Counted from the stretch's first letter, positions 37,106 through 47,281 are shown. The stretch is 64,000 bases of DNA from CAWCKS01 sp963763485 (GCA_963763485.1 CAVXOW010000003.1:372001-436000), one strand, 5' to 3'. The notes: a model not told the origin generated them from the sequence alone. A program made the numbers and translations.

Positions 37106-40100
37106 ATGAACGGTCCCGGATTCGTCCATCTTCACGTCCACTCGTCCTATTCGCTGCTGCGCGGGGCGATGACGATCGCAACGCTTGCTGCGCTCGCCAA
37201 GAAAGACAACCAGCCGGCGCTGGCGCTGACCGACACCGACAACATGTTCGGTGCGCTGGAATTCTCCGAGAAGATGGCGGGCTACGGCATCCAGCCGATA
37301 ACAGGCTGTTCGCTCGCGGTCGACTTCGGTGACCAGGAGCCGGGCTCCCGCTCGATCCTGGCGCAGCCGTCGCGGATCATTCTGCTGGCGGCGGGTGAAG
37401 CCGGCTACCGCAGCCTGATGCGGCTGAACTCGCGCGCCTTTCTGGAGACGCCGACCCACCAGGCCTCGCACATCAAATTCGATTGGCTCCTGGGCGAGAC
37501 CACCGACTTGATCGCGCTCACCGGGGGCCCGGAGGGCCCGATCTCGCTCGCAATCACCGAGGACCAGCAGGCGCTGGCGCAACTCCGTTGCGAGCGGCTT
37601 GCCGAACTGTTCGGCGACCGGCTTTACATCGAACTGCAACGCCACGGCCTCGACATCGAGCGACGCGCCGAAAGCGCACTGATCGATCTCGCCTACGACA
37701 AGGGCGTGCCGCTGGTCGCGACCAATGAGCCGTTCTTCGCCTCGGCCGACGATTACGAAGCCCACGATGCGCTCTTGTGCATCGCCGGCGGCAGGCTCGT
37801 GGCGGACACCGACCGGCCGCAGCTCACGATCGACCATCGCTTCAAGACGCGCGGCGAAATGTCGGTCTTGTTTGCGGATATCCCGGAGGCGCTGGCCTCG
37901 ACCATCGAGATCGCCGAGCGCTGTTCGTTCCGCCCGTTGACGCGCAAGCCGATTTTGCCGCGCTTTTCCAGCGAGACCGCGGACCGTGAGCAGGCCGAGT
38001 GGGCCGAGGGCGACGAGCTGCGCAAGCAGGCCGAGACCGGCCTCAAGAAGCGGCTCGAGATCAACGGCCTCGCCCACGGCTTCACGCAGGATGATTACGC
38101 CGAGCGGCTGAACTTCGAGCTCGGCGTGATCGAGCGGATGAACTATCCCGGCTACTTCCTGATCGTCGCCGACTTCATCAAATGGGCGAAGTCGCAGGGC
38201 ATTCCGGTCGGACCGGGGCGCGGCTCAGGCGCAGGTTCGCTGGTCGCCTATTCGCTTACCATCACCGACCTCGACCCCATGCGCTTTGGGCTCCTGTTCG
38301 AGCGCTTCCTCAATCCGGACCGCGTGTCGATGCCGGACTTCGACGTCGACTTCTGCCAGGAGCGGCGCGACGAGGTGATCCGCTACGTGCAGGGCCGCTA
38401 CGGCCGCGATCGGGTCGCGCAAATCATCACCTTCGGCACCTTACAGGCGCGCGGGGTTTTGCGTGATGTGGGGCGCGTGCTGCAAATGCCGTACGGCCAG
38501 GTCGACCGGTTGACCAAGCTGGTGCCGCAGAACCCAGCGGCTCCCGTGACGTTGGCGAAAGCGATCGAGGGCGAGCCAAAGCTGCAGGCGATGCGCGACA
38601 GCGATCCCGTGATCGCGCGCGCTTTCGACATCGCGCAGAAGCTCGAGGGCCTGACGCGCCACGCCTCGACCCATGCCGCCGGCATCGTGATCGGCGATCG
38701 GCCCTTGAGTGAGCTCGTGCCGCTCTATCGCGATCCGAAATCCGACATGCCGGTGACCCAGTTCAACATGAAGTGGGTCGAGCCGGCCGGCCTGGTGAAA
38801 TTCGATTTTCTCGGACTGAAGACGCTCACCGTGCTCGATGTCGCGATGAAGCTGTTGCGCAAGCGCGGCGTCGACTTCGACATCGGCCGCATCCCGATCG
38901 ACGACAAGAAGACGTTCGAGATGCTGGCGCGCGGCGATGTGGTCGGCGTGTTCCAGGTGGAAAGCCAGGGCATGCGGCGGGCGCTGATCGACATGCGGCC
39001 CGACCGCTTCGAGGATCTGATCGCGCTGGTCGCGCTGTATCGGCCGGGCCCGATGGCCAACATCCCGACCTACTGCGCGCGAAAGCTCGGCGAGGAGGAG
39101 ATCGAGTACCTGCATCCCTCGCTCGAGCCGATCCTGAAGGAGACGTTCGGCGTCATCACCTATCAGGAGCAGGTGCAGCAGATCGCAAAATCGCTGGCCG
39201 GCTATACGCTCGCACAAGCGGACCTGCTCCGCCGCGCCATGGGCAAGAAGATCAAGTCCGAGATGGACGCGCAGCGCGCGACCTTCCTGTCCGGCGCGAT
39301 CGATCGCGGCATTCCGAAGGGTACGGCGGAAGCGATCTTCGATGCCTGCGCCAAGTTTGCCGAGTACGGCTTCAACAAATCGCACTCGGCGCCGTACGCA
39401 TTCATCACCTATCAAACGGCCTGGATGAAGGCGAACTATCCGGTCGAGTTTTTGGCGGCGTCGATGACGCTCGATCTCAACAATACCGACAAGCTTTCCG
39501 AATTCCGCGCCGAAGCGCTGCGCCTCGGGCTGAAGCTCGAGCCGCCGTCGATCAATCGCTCCGGCCGCGATTTCGACGTGATGGGCGAAACGATCTTCTA
39601 CGCGCTCGCGGCGCTGAAAGGTGTCGGCCAGCAGGCGGTCGATCTGATCGTCGAAGCGCGTGGCGACAAGGCGTTCACCTCGCTGTCGGACTTCGCGAGC
39701 CGCGTGCCGCCGAAGGCGCTGAACAAGCGCGTGGTGGAATCGCTCGCCGCGGCCGGCGCGTTCGATGCGCTGGAGCCGAACCGGGCGCGCGCGTTCCTCG
39801 GCGCCGACGCCATTCTCGCGACGTGCCAGAGCCAGCACGAGGCAGAAACCTCAGGCCAGCAAAGCCTGTTCGGCGCAATTGCCGATGCGCCAAGCCTGAT
39901 GCTGGCGGCCGCCGAGCCGTGGCTGCCGGCGGAGCGGCTGCAGCGCGAGTTCGACGCGGTCGGCTTCTTCCTGTCGGGCCATCCGCTCGACGACTACGGC
40001 GTCGCGCTGAAGCGGTTGCGGGTGCAGTCGTGGGTCGAGTTCTCCAACGCGGTGAAATCGGGCGCCACCGCCGGCAAGGTCGCGGCCACCGTGGTGTCGC

Positions 40101-40603
40101 GGCTGGAACGGCGCACCAAGACCGGCAACAAGATGGGCATCCTCGAACTGTCCGACCCGACCGGGCGGTTCGAGGCGGTGCTGTTCTCCGAAGGGCTCGC
40201 GCAATACCGCGAGACGCTGGAGCCGGGCGCAGCCGTGCTGCTGCAGCTCGGCGCCGAACTGCAGGGCGAGGATATCCGCGCGCGGATTTTGACCGCGGAG
40301 CCGCTCGACGCTGCGGCCGCCAAGACCCAAATGGGCCTGCGCATCTTCGTGAAGGACACCAAGCCGCTGGAGTTGATCGCCAAGCGTCTGGAAGCCTCGA
40401 CCGGCCGCCGCGAGGGGCCGCGGCCGAATTTCGGCAAGGGTTTTGTGGCCCCCGAGCGCTCCGACGGCGACGTCACGCTGGTGATGATGCTGGATCTCGA
40501 AACCGAGGCCGAAATCCGCCTTCCGGGGGCCTTCAAGGTCTCGCCCCAGATCGCAGGCGCGATCAAGGCGGTTCCGGGCGTGGTGGACGTGCAGACGGTG
40601 TAG
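37106..40603 (+). CDS. dnaE: DNA polymerase III alpha subunit
   Basis: Replicative polymerase, 1165 residues from the ATG at 37106. An N-terminal PHP domain starts FVHLHVHSSYSLLRGAMT and retains the H-x-H motif (H8, H10). The polymerase active-site Asp pair is in PDFDVDFCQERR (D411, D413) and the third acidic residue is D567 (FDFLGLKTLT). Later come the helix-hairpin-helix region (GVGQQAVDLI) and an OB-fold (about residues 990-1070). Length fits DnaE1 rather than the error-prone DnaE2 (ImuC), and no imuA/imuB are adjacent. A start 15 bases earlier at 37091 is possible. No frameshift seen. Confidence 0.95.
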   Translation: MNGPGFVHLHVHSSYSLLRGAMTIATLAALAKKDNQPALALTDTDNMFGALEFSEKMAGYGIQPITGCSLAVDFGDQEPGSRSILAQPSRIILLAAGEAGYRSLMRLNSRAFLETPTHQASHIKFDWLLGETTDLIALTGGPEGPISLAITEDQQALAQLRCERLAELFGDRLYIELQRHGLDIERRAESALIDLAYDKGVPLVATNEPFFASADDYEAHDALLCIAGGRLVADTDRPQLTIDHRFKTRGEMSVLFADIPEALASTIEIAERCSFRPLTRKPILPRFSSETADREQAEWAEGDELRKQAETGLKKRLEINGLAHGFTQDDYAERLNFELGVIERMNYPGYFLIVADFIKWAKSQGIPVGPGRGSGAGSLVAYSLTITDLDPMRFGLLFERFLNPDRVSMPDFDVDFCQERRDEVIRYVQGRYGRDRVAQIITFGTLQARGVLRDVGRVLQMPYGQVDRLTKLVPQNPAAPVTLAKAIEGEPKLQAMRDSDPVIARAFDIAQKLEGLTRHASTHAAGIVIGDRPLSELVPLYRDPKSDMPVTQFNMKWVEPAGLVKFDFLGLKTLTVLDVAMKLLRKRGVDFDIGRIPIDDKKTFEMLARGDVVGVFQVESQGMRRALIDMRPDRFEDLIALVALYRPGPMANIPTYCARKLGEEEIEYLHPSLEPILKETFGVITYQEQVQQIAKSLAGYTLAQADLLRRAMGKKIKSEMDAQRATFLSGAIDRGIPKGTAEAIFDACAKFAEYGFNKSHSAPYAFITYQTAWMKANYPVEFLAASMTLDLNNTDKLSEFRAEALRLGLKLEPPSINRSGRDFDVMGETIFYALAALKGVGQQAVDLIVEARGDKAFTSLSDFASRVPPKALNKRVVESLAAAGAFDALEPNRARAFLGADAILATCQSQHEAETSGQQSLFGAIADAPSLMLAAAEPWLPAERLQREFDAVGFFLSGHPLDDYGVALKRLRVQSWVEFSNAVKSGATAGKVAATVVSRLERRTKTGNKMGILELSDPTGRFEAVLFSEGLAQYRETLEPGAAVLLQLGAELQGEDIRARILTAEPLDAAAAKTQMGLRIFVKDTKPLELIAKRLEASTGRREGPRPNFGKGFVAPERSDGDVTLVMMLDLETEAEIRLPGAFKVSPQIAGAIKAVPGVVDVQTV

Positions 40604-40616
40604 GAGGCGGTATTTC

Positions 40617-40716
40617 CGTCATGGCCGGGCTTGTCCCGGCCATCCACGGTGCTTTCTCTGCCGACAGATCGGTCCCTCAAAGACGTGGATGCCCGGCACA
40701 CAGGGCGGGCATGACG
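40617..40716. repeat. 100-bp inverted-repeat element between dnaE and rpsB
   Basis: The left arm, CGTCATGGCCGGGCTTGTCC and on to ATCCACG at 40648, contains the stem GGCCGGGCTTGTCCCGGCC. The right arm from 40684 (CGTGGATGCCCGG) to ATGACG at 40716 is its imperfect inverted copy. The sequence, in opposite orientations at the two ends, is typical of dispersed palindromic elements in Bradyrhizobium and relatives. It begins 13 bp after dnaE. Confidence 0.7.
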
Positions 40717-40760
40717 AGTACTACGAGCCGACTGAAGCCCAAAAAATCCCAAGGATTTCG

Positions 40761-40789
40761 TTGCTTTGCAGCGGGGGCGCCGCTATACA
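40761..40789 (+). promoter_or_regulatory. predicted sigma70-type promoter for rpsB
   Basis: TTGCTT (40761-40766) and TATACA (40784-40789) with a 17-bp spacer. It lies about 115 bp before the rpsB ATG, leaving room for a leader RNA, which is usual for ribosomal protein operons. Confidence 0.5.
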
Positions 40790-40903
40790 GCCGCCCATCT
40801 CACACGGGAACATGGCTGATAAGGCCGTCCGGTGGCAAACCGGGCCGCAAGGCTCGCCGTTTGCTCACACGTTCCCGGAGGAACCAACCGGAGAACTTCT
40901 GTT

Positions 40904-41896
40904 ATGTCGCTACCTGATTTTTCCATGCGCCAGCTGCTCGAAGCTGGCGTGCATTTCGGCCACCAGTCTCACCGCTGGAATCCGAAAATGTCCGAGTACA
41001 TTTTCGGCGTTCGTAACAACATCCACGTCATCGACCTCACGCAAACCGTGCCGATGATGCATCGCGCGCTGCAGGCGGTGAGCGATACCGTGGCCAAGGG
41101 CGGCCGCGTGCTGTTCGTCGGCACCAAGCGCCAGGCGCAGGATTTGATCGCCGACGCTGCAAAACGTTCGGCGCAGTATTTCGTCAATTCGCGCTGGCTC
41201 GGCGGCACGCTGACCAACTGGAAGACCATTTCCGGTTCGATCAAGCGGCTGCGTCACCTCGACGAGGTTCTGAACTCGGCGGAAGGTGCGCACTACACCA
41301 AGAAGGAGCGGCTGACGCTGCAGCGCGAGCGCGACAAGCTCGACCGCTCGCTCGGCGGCATCAAGGACATGGGCGGTCTGCCGGACCTGTTGTTCGTGAT
41401 CGACACCAACAAGGAAGACATCGCGATCCAGGAAGCGCAGCGGCTGAACATCCCGGTCGCCGCGATCGTCGATACCAATTGCAATCCCGACGGCATCACC
41501 TTTTTGGTGCCGGGCAACGACGACGCCGGTCGCGCCATCACCCTCTATTGCGATCTGATCGCGCGTGCGGTGATCGACGGCCTGTCGCGCTCGCAAGGCG
41601 AGTCCGGTGTCGATGTCGGCGCCGCAGCTCAGCCGATCGCCGAGCCGTTGCCGGCCGCGACGCCGACGTTCCAGGGCCTGCCCGGTCCGCGCGGCGTCGC
41701 CGACGACCTGAAGAAGCTGCCGGGTGTATCGGGTGCGATCGAGAAGAGCCTGAACGACATGGGCATCTTCCATTACTGGCAGCTTGCCGAACTCGACCAC
41801 GATACCGCCCACCATATCGGCGAAGAGGTCGGCCTGCCGGGCCGCGCCGATGCCTGGGTGGCGCAGGCCAAGAAGCTCACCGCTGAAGCGGAATAG
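40904..41896 (+). CDS. rpsB: 30S ribosomal protein S2 with C-terminal extension
   Basis: Small-subunit ribosomal protein, 330 residues from the ATG at 40904 ([20 protein letters not shown]). The family signatures are [20 protein letters not shown] and [20 protein letters not shown]. The core is like E. coli S2 (241 residues), but a helical extension of about 90 residues follows, with [20 protein letters not shown] and a second helix-hairpin-helix-like part. This extension is usual in alphaproteobacteria. The open frame upstream to 40832 is in the leader and not coding. GGAG precedes the start. Confidence 0.95.
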   Translation: MSLPDFSMRQLLEAGVHFGHQSHRWNPKMSEYIFGVRNNIHVIDLTQTVPMMHRALQAVSDTVAKGGRVLFVGTKRQAQDLIADAAKRSAQYFVNSRWLGGTLTNWKTISGSIKRLRHLDEVLNSAEGAHYTKKERLTLQRERDKLDRSLGGIKDMGGLPDLLFVIDTNKEDIAIQEAQRLNIPVAAIVDTNCNPDGITFLVPGNDDAGRAITLYCDLIARAVIDGLSRSQGESGVDVGAAAQPIAEPLPAATPTFQGLPGPRGVADDLKKLPGVSGAIEKSLNDMGIFHYWQLAELDHDTAHHIGEEVGLPGRADAWVAQAKKLTAEAE

Positions 41897-41910
41897 TTCT
41901 TTTGAGTGAT

Positions 41911-41934
41911 CGCCGGGCGTGTTTGCGCCCGGCG
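41911..41934 (+). terminator. 9-bp hairpin between rpsB and tsf
   Basis: CGCCGGGCG (41911-41919) and CGCCCGGCG (41926-41934) pair perfectly with a six-base loop. No T-run follows. The site matches the attenuator position known between rpsB and tsf in E. coli and may set the ratio of the two products or be an mRNA stabiliser. Confidence 0.5.
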
Positions 41935-42010
41935 CGTTCAAGACAACACATGGGTGCCACGACCGCGATTTAAGCCGGTCGTCGGCGAATGCTTTTTGAG
42001 GAATGAAAAA

Positions 42011-42944
42011 ATGAAAGCGATCACGGCAGCCATGGTCAAGGACCTGCGCGACCAGACCGGCGCGGGCATGATGGACTGCAAACAGGCGCTCAACGAGACC
42101 GGCGGCGACGTCGAGGCGGCGATCGACTGGTTGCGCAAGAAGGGTCTGTCGAAGGCGGCGAAGAAGGCCGGCCGCGTCGCGGCCGAAGGCCTCATCGGCA
42201 TTGCTGTTGCAGCTGACGGCAAGAAGGCAGCGATGGTCGAGGTCAATTCCGAGACCGATTTCGTCGCGCGTAATGAGCAGTTCCAGGGCCTGGTCAAGAT
42301 GATCGCCCAGGTCGCGCTTGATGTCGGCGGCGACGTTGCAAAGATTCTCGATGCCAAGGTCGGCAGCGTCACCATTGCCACTGCGATCTCGGATGCGATC
42401 GCCACCATCGGCGAGAACATGACCCTGCGCCGCGCCGCGACCGTTTCGGTCGGCAGTGGCGCGGTCGGCACCTATGCGCATGCCGCCGTTGCCGAAGGGC
42501 TCGGCAAGCTCGGCATCCTCGTGGCGCTGGAGTTCATCAGGCAAGAAGGACGAGCTCGCGCCGGTGGCGCGCCAGGTCGCGATGCACATCGCGGCCGCCA
42601 ACCCGCTCGCGATCGATCCGTCGGGCGTGGACCCGGCGATCGTGAAGCGCGAAAAGGACATCCTGGCCGACAAGTTCCGCCAGCAGGGCAAGCCCGAGGC
42701 GATGATCGACAAGATCACCGAGTTGGGGCTGAAGACCTTCTACAAGGAGCAGACCCTGCTCGAGCAGGCCTTCATCCACGACGACAAGAAGAGCGTCGCC
42801 CAGGCGCTCAAGGAAGTTGAGGGCAAGGCCGGCGGGGCGGTGAAAATCACCAGCTTTGTGCGTTATGCTCTCGGCGAGGGAATTGAGAAGCAGGAATCCG
42901 ACTTCGCTGCCGAAGTGGCTGCCGCAAGCGGCCAGAAGAAGTAG
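42011..42944 (+). pseudogene. tsf: elongation factor Ts, interrupted by a one-base frameshift
   Basis: Nucleotide-exchange factor for EF-Tu. From the ATG at 42011 with a TGAGGA Shine-Dalgarno, the first 174 residues are typical, including [12 protein letters not shown] and [13 protein letters not shown]. At 42533-42534 there is an extra T: the expected sequence is [14 protein letters not shown], and removing one T from GAGTTCATCAGG restores it and the rest of the protein ([22 protein letters not shown]) to the TAG at 42944. The corrected length is about 310 residues, the normal size. tsf is essential in bacteria, so this is most probably a sequence error. Confidence 0.85.
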
Positions 42945-42957
42945 CAGGTACGGGCCG

Positions 42958-42978
42958 GGGCGCGTTCAAAGCGCGCCC
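42958..42978 (+). terminator. 7-bp hairpin between tsf and pyrH
   Basis: GGGCGCG (42958-42964) and CGCGCCC (42972-42978) pair with a seven-base loop. No T-run follows. It lies directly before the pyrH Shine-Dalgarno and could affect read-through or pyrH translation. Confidence 0.4.
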
Positions 42979-42996
42979 GAATGGAGCCAGAACGCA

Positions 42997-43713
42997 ATGG
43001 CTGAGCCGAAGTATCGGCGCGCAGTCGTCAAGATCTCCGGCGAATACCTTGCCGGCGATCAGCCGTTCGGGATTCACCAGCCCACCGTCGATCAGATCGC
43101 GGGGGAGCTGGTTGCTGCCCGCGCGCTCGGTGTCGAGTTGGCCGTGGTGGTCGGCGGCGGTAACATCTTCCGTGGTGTCGAGGTTTCTGCCCGCGGCGTG
43201 TCGCGGCCGACCGGCGACACTATGGGCATGCTCGCCACCGTGATGAACTGCCTGGCGCTCGAATTGGCGCTGGAACGCAAGGGCCAGCCGGCGCGTACGC
43301 TCTCAGCGCTCGCCATGCCTGAGGTCTGCGAGCTCTATACGCGCGGCGCAGCGTTCCGGCACCTGGCCGAAGGCCGTATCGTGCTGCTCGCCGGCGGCAC
43401 CGGCAATCCGTACTTCACCACCGACACCACGGCGGTTTTGCGCGGTGCGGAAATCGGCGCGGACGCGGTGCTGAAGGCGACCAATGTCGACGGCGTCTAC
43501 TCCGCCGATCCCAAGATCGACCCCAAGGCCAAGCGGTTCGAGCGGCTGACCCATTCCCAGGCGCTGGATGGCGGCTACAAGGTCATGGATGCGACCGCGT
43601 TCGCGCTTGCCCGGGAGACGGCCATGCCTATCATCGTGTTTGCCATCGCCGAGCCGGGCTCGATTCCGGCCGTGCTCAAGGGTGCGAACAAGGGCACCAT
43701 CGTCGCGGGTTGA
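42997..43713 (+). CDS. pyrH: UMP kinase
   Basis: Phosphorylates UMP to UDP, the first committed step towards pyrimidine triphosphates; hexameric in bacteria. The 238-residue protein starts at 42997 ([20 protein letters not shown]) after a GGAG Shine-Dalgarno. [10 protein letters not shown] is the nucleotide-binding glycine loop, and [20 protein letters not shown] is the amino-acid kinase family signature. A longer frame from 42856 overlaps tsf and is not used. It follows tsf in the order conserved in many bacteria. Confidence 0.95.
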   Translation: MAEPKYRRAVVKISGEYLAGDQPFGIHQPTVDQIAGELVAARALGVELAVVVGGGNIFRGVEVSARGVSRPTGDTMGMLATVMNCLALELALERKGQPARTLSALAMPEVCELYTRGAAFRHLAEGRIVLLAGGTGNPYFTTDTTAVLRGAEIGADAVLKATNVDGVYSADPKIDPKAKRFERLTHSQALDGGYKVMDATAFALARETAMPIIVFAIAEPGSIPAVLKGANKGTIVAG

Positions 43714-43790
43714 GTGATTGGTTGCCTGGCGCGCTCCTTCTTGCGCGCTGCAACAGTGCCCGCGGCCAATCTAATCGAGGAGACGCAACC

Positions 43791-44354
43791 ATGTCGTCCG
43801 GAAACTTCGACATCAACGACCTCAAACGGCGGATGCAGGGCGCTGTCGGCACGCTGAAGCACGAACTTGGTGGATTGCGCACCGGCCGCGCCGCAGCCTC
43901 GATGCTCGAGCCGGTGCAGGTCGACGCCTATGGCACGCACATGCCGCTGAACCAGCTCGCGACCGTGAGCGTGCCCGAGCCGCGGCTGCTGTCGGTGCAG
44001 GTGTGGGATCGCTCGATGGTGCATGCGGTCGAGAAGGCGATCATCGCCTCCAACCTCGGCCTGACGCCGGCGACCGAAGGTCAGGTGATCCGCCTGCGCA
44101 TCCCCGAGCTCAACCAGGACCGCCGCAAGGAACTGGTCAAGGTCGCGCACAAATATTCCGAAGCCGCGCGCGTTGCGGTGCGCCACGTCCGCCGCGATGG
44201 CCTCGACGTGCTGAAGAAGCTCGAGAAGGACCACAAGATCTCGCAGGACGACGAGAAGCGTTTCTCCAACGACGTGCAGAAGGCGACCGACGGCACGATC
44301 ACCGAAATCGATCAGTTGCTCGCGACCAAGGAAAAGGAAATCCTCACGGTCTGA
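43791..44354 (+). CDS. frr: ribosome recycling factor
   Basis: Splits post-termination ribosomes with EF-G. The 187-residue protein starts at 43791 ([15 protein letters not shown]) after GAGGAGA. The family segments [40 protein letters not shown] and [18 protein letters not shown] are clear, forming the three-helix bundle and the small beta domain. Confidence 0.96.
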   Translation: MSSGNFDINDLKRRMQGAVGTLKHELGGLRTGRAAASMLEPVQVDAYGTHMPLNQLATVSVPEPRLLSVQVWDRSMVHAVEKAIIASNLGLTPATEGQVIRLRIPELNQDRRKELVKVAHKYSEAARVAVRHVRRDGLDVLKKLEKDHKISQDDEKRFSNDVQKATDGTITEIDQLLATKEKEILTV

Positions 44355-44382
44355 CGTTTAAAAGACCCGGGCTTTAACCACG

Positions 44383-45141
44383 ATGGATGCAGAAACCAGA
44401 CTCGCGCTCGACGGCGGCGAGATCGCCGATTGCCCGCGCCACGTCGCCATCATCATGGATGGCAACGGCCGCTGGGCCGCGGCGCGCGGGCTGCCGCGGG
44501 GCGAAGGCCATCGGCGCGGCGTCGAAGCGCTGCGGCGCGTGGTACGTGGCGCCGGCGAACTCGGCGTGCGCTATCTCACGATCTTCTCGTTCTCATCGGA
44601 GAACTGGTCGCGCCCGGCGCAGGAGATCGGCGATCTGTTCGGGCTGCTCAGGCGCTTCATCCGCAACGATCTCGCCGAACTGCATCGTGACGGCGTGCGC
44701 GTCAGGATCATCGGCGAGCGGACCGGGCTCGATCCCGACATCATTTCGCTTTTGTCCGAGGCCGAGGAGCTGACCCGCAACAACACGCGAATGACGCTGA
44801 TTGTCGCGTTCAATTACGGCTCGCGCCAGGAGATCGCCCACGCCGCGCAGCGGCTCGCCGAAGACGTCGCCGCCGGCAAGCTCGACGCTGCCGCGATCAC
44901 CGCCGACGCGCTCGAAGCAAGGCTCGACACCGCAGGTATTCCCGATCCAGACCTGATCATCCGCACCAGCGGCGAGCAGCGGTTGTCGAATTTCCTGATG
45001 TGGCAGGCCGCCTACAGCGAGTTCGTGTTCGTGCCGGTGCACTGGCCGGATTTCGACAAGGCGGCACTGCGCGGCGCGATCGACGAATACTCGCGCCGCG
45101 AACGGCGGTTCGGCGGATTGATCGCAAAGACCGGATCATGA
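44383..45141 (+). CDS. uppS: undecaprenyl diphosphate synthase
   Basis: Cis-prenyltransferase making the C55 lipid carrier for peptidoglycan and surface glycans. The 252-residue protein has the catalytic [10 protein letters not shown] (Asp26), [13 protein letters not shown] and the [15 protein letters not shown] block with the downstream WPDF. It starts 28 bp after frr and ends one base before cdsA. Confidence 0.96.
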   Translation: MDAETRLALDGGEIADCPRHVAIIMDGNGRWAAARGLPRGEGHRRGVEALRRVVRGAGELGVRYLTIFSFSSENWSRPAQEIGDLFGLLRRFIRNDLAELHRDGVRVRIIGERTGLDPDIISLLSEAEELTRNNTRMTLIVAFNYGSRQEIAHAAQRLAEDVAAGKLDAAAITADALEARLDTAGIPDPDLIIRTSGEQRLSNFLMWQAAYSEFVFVPVHWPDFDKAALRGAIDEYSRRERRFGGLIAKTGS

Positions 45142-45142
45142 C

Positions 45143-46003
45143 ATGAGCGGCCCGGCCACAGCTCCGGACGCGACACCTCCCCACGCGAAATCTGGTCGAC
45201 ATTCCAATCTGCTGATGCGCGTGCTTGCCGCGGTCGTGCTGGTGCCGTTTGCGGTCGGCGCTGCCTATGCCGGCGGGCCGTTCTGGATGGCGCTCGCGAC
45301 GCTCGGCGCGGTCGGCCTGTTCATCGAGTGGCAGATGCTGGTCAGGGGTGCGCAAACCTCCGTGCTGGCCACCGGCGTGTTCGCGCTTGTGATGATCTCG
45401 GCCGCGCTGAACCTGCACGATGTCGGCATGGCGGTGATCTGCATCGGCGCCGGCGTGATGGCGATCGCAACTTTCACCGTGCCGGAGGCGCGGGTGTGGG
45501 CCCCGGCTGGCATGGTCTATGCGGGCGCCGCGCTGCTTGCGGCCATCCTCATCCGCCAGGACACCGAGCGCGGCTTTGCCGCGCTGATGTTCGTCCTGCT
45601 GATCGTGTGGCTCACCGACATTTTCGGCTACTTCGCCGGCCGTGGTTTTGGCGGGCCAAAACTCTGGGTCCGGGTGTCGCCAAACAAGACCTGGGCCGGG
45701 GCGATCGGCTCAACCCTCGGCAGCCTCGTTTTCGCCTTGATTTACGCATGGCTCGGCTTTGGCGAGGCTTTGCCGCTGGCGATCCTTGGCGTGGCGCTGT
45801 CAGTTATCGCCCAGCTCGGCGATCTGCTTGAATCGGCCGTGAAACGGCATTTCGGGGTCAAGGACTCAAGTCACTTAATTCCGGGCCATGGCGGGTTACT
45901 GGACCGGCTGGACGGCCTGGTTACCGCCCTCGTTGCCGCGGCATTGATCGGGGCGGTCCGAAGCGGTACCGATGCAGTCGGCCACGGCCTTTTGACCTGG
46001 TGA
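45143..46003 (+). CDS. cdsA: phosphatidate cytidylyltransferase
   Basis: Makes CDP-diacylglycerol, the common precursor of phospholipids, in the inner membrane. The 286-residue protein has about eight helices and the family signature, S-x-x-K-R-x4-K-D ... H-G-G-x2-D-R, in SAVKRHFGVKDSSHLIPGHG and GLLDRLDG, starting near residue 231. VSPNKTWAGAIGS is another conserved part. It lies six bases upstream of dxr. Confidence 0.95.
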   Translation: MSGPATAPDATPPHAKSGRHSNLLMRVLAAVVLVPFAVGAAYAGGPFWMALATLGAVGLFIEWQMLVRGAQTSVLATGVFALVMISAALNLHDVGMAVICIGAGVMAIATFTVPEARVWAPAGMVYAGAALLAAILIRQDTERGFAALMFVLLIVWLTDIFGYFAGRGFGGPKLWVRVSPNKTWAGAIGSTLGSLVFALIYAWLGFGEALPLAILGVALSVIAQLGDLLESAVKRHFGVKDSSHLIPGHGGLLDRLDGLVTALVAAALIGAVRSGTDAVGHGLLTW

Positions 46004-46009
46004 GATTTG

Positions 46010-47237
46010 ATGAGCGCGGTTCCGCTTCGCAAACTGAACGGCAAGCCCTCGGCCGCGCGCGTCGTCAGCGTGCTCGGCGCGACCGGCTCGATCGGCGACA
46101 GCACGATGGATCTGATCCGTCGTGGTGGCCGCGACCGCTATCGCGTCGAAGCGATCACCGCGAACTCCAACGTGGCTGCGCTCGCCAAACTCGCGCGCGA
46201 ATTCGACGTGCGTTTTGCCGCCGTCGCCGATGGCAGCGCAACTCGGCGAATTGCGCGAGGCGCTTGATGGCACCGGCATCGCGTGTGGGGCGGGCGAGAG
46301 TGCGGTGATCGAAGCGGCCGCGCGGCCGGCCGACTGGATCATGGCCGCGGTCAGCGGCGCCGCCGGCTTGAAGCCGGCGCTTGCCGCGGTCGATCGCGGC
46401 ACGACGATCGCGCTCGCCAACAAGGAATGTCTGGTCTGCGCCGGCGATATTTTCATGCGGCGCGCCGCGGCCGCCGGCGCCAGCGTGCTGCCCGCCGATT
46501 CCGAACACAACGCGCTGTTTCAGGCGCTGAGCTCGGGCAATCGCGAAGAGCTGACGCGGGTGATTATCACCGCATCCGGCGGGCCATTCCGCACCTGGTC
46601 GAAGGCCGACATCGAAAACGCGACGCTTGAGCAGGCGCTGAAGCATCCGAACTGGAGCATGGGGCAGAAGATCACGATCAACTCCGCCTCGATGATGAAC
46701 AAGGGCCTCGAGGTGATCGAGGCGTCCTATCTGTTCGCGCTCACGCCTGACGAGATCGATGTTCTCGTGCATCCGCAGTCGATCATTCACGGCATGGTCG
46801 AGTTTTCCGATCGCTCGGTGGTCGCGCAACTCGGCGCGCCCGACATGCGCACGCCGATCGCCCACTGTCTCGGCTGGCCGGACCGGATCGAGGGACCCGC
46901 CAAGCCGCTCGATCTGGCGAAGATTGGGCAGTTGACCTTCGAGGCGCCGGACTTCGAGCGATTTCCGGCGCTGCGGCTCGCTTACGACTCGCTTAGAACA
47001 GGGCGCGGCGCGACCACGGTCTACAATGCGGCTAACGAAATCGCGGTGGCCGCGTTTGCGGCCCGGCAAATCCGGTTCGGCGCGATCGCGCGCCTCGTCG
47101 AGGCGACGCTGGAGCAGTGGATCCGGATGGGAAATCTGGCGCCGCTGGAGACCGCCGATGACGCCATCAGCGTTGACCATAATGCGCGAAATCTGGCGAA
47201 GTCCCTCTTGCCTCAAATTGCCGCAAAGGCATCCTAA
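46010..47237 (+). pseudogene. dxr: 1-deoxy-D-xylulose 5-phosphate reductoisomerase, frameshifted
   Basis: First committed enzyme of the non-mevalonate isoprenoid pathway, which also feeds the uppS product. From the ATG at 46010 the N-terminus has [16 protein letters not shown], the NADPH loop. At 46235-46240, after AVADGS, the frame changes: either one extra base or a lost dinucleotide in the GCGC-like sequence. The second frame continues [14 protein letters not shown], then [19 protein letters not shown] and NPWSM-like sequence ([20 protein letters not shown]) to the TAA at 47237. The corrected length is about 408 residues, as expected. Isoprenoid synthesis has no visible backup here, so an assembly error is likely. 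Confidence 0.82.
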
Positions 47238-47281
47238 CTTTTTCTTGGGGCGCGCCAGCTGGCTCGCGGAACGGGTGAGCA

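Noticed and set aside
38773..40917. A 714-codon plus-strand frame
   Set aside because: It lies in another frame of dnaE and has Arg/Gly-rich low-complexity composition; dnaE motifs are in the other frame.
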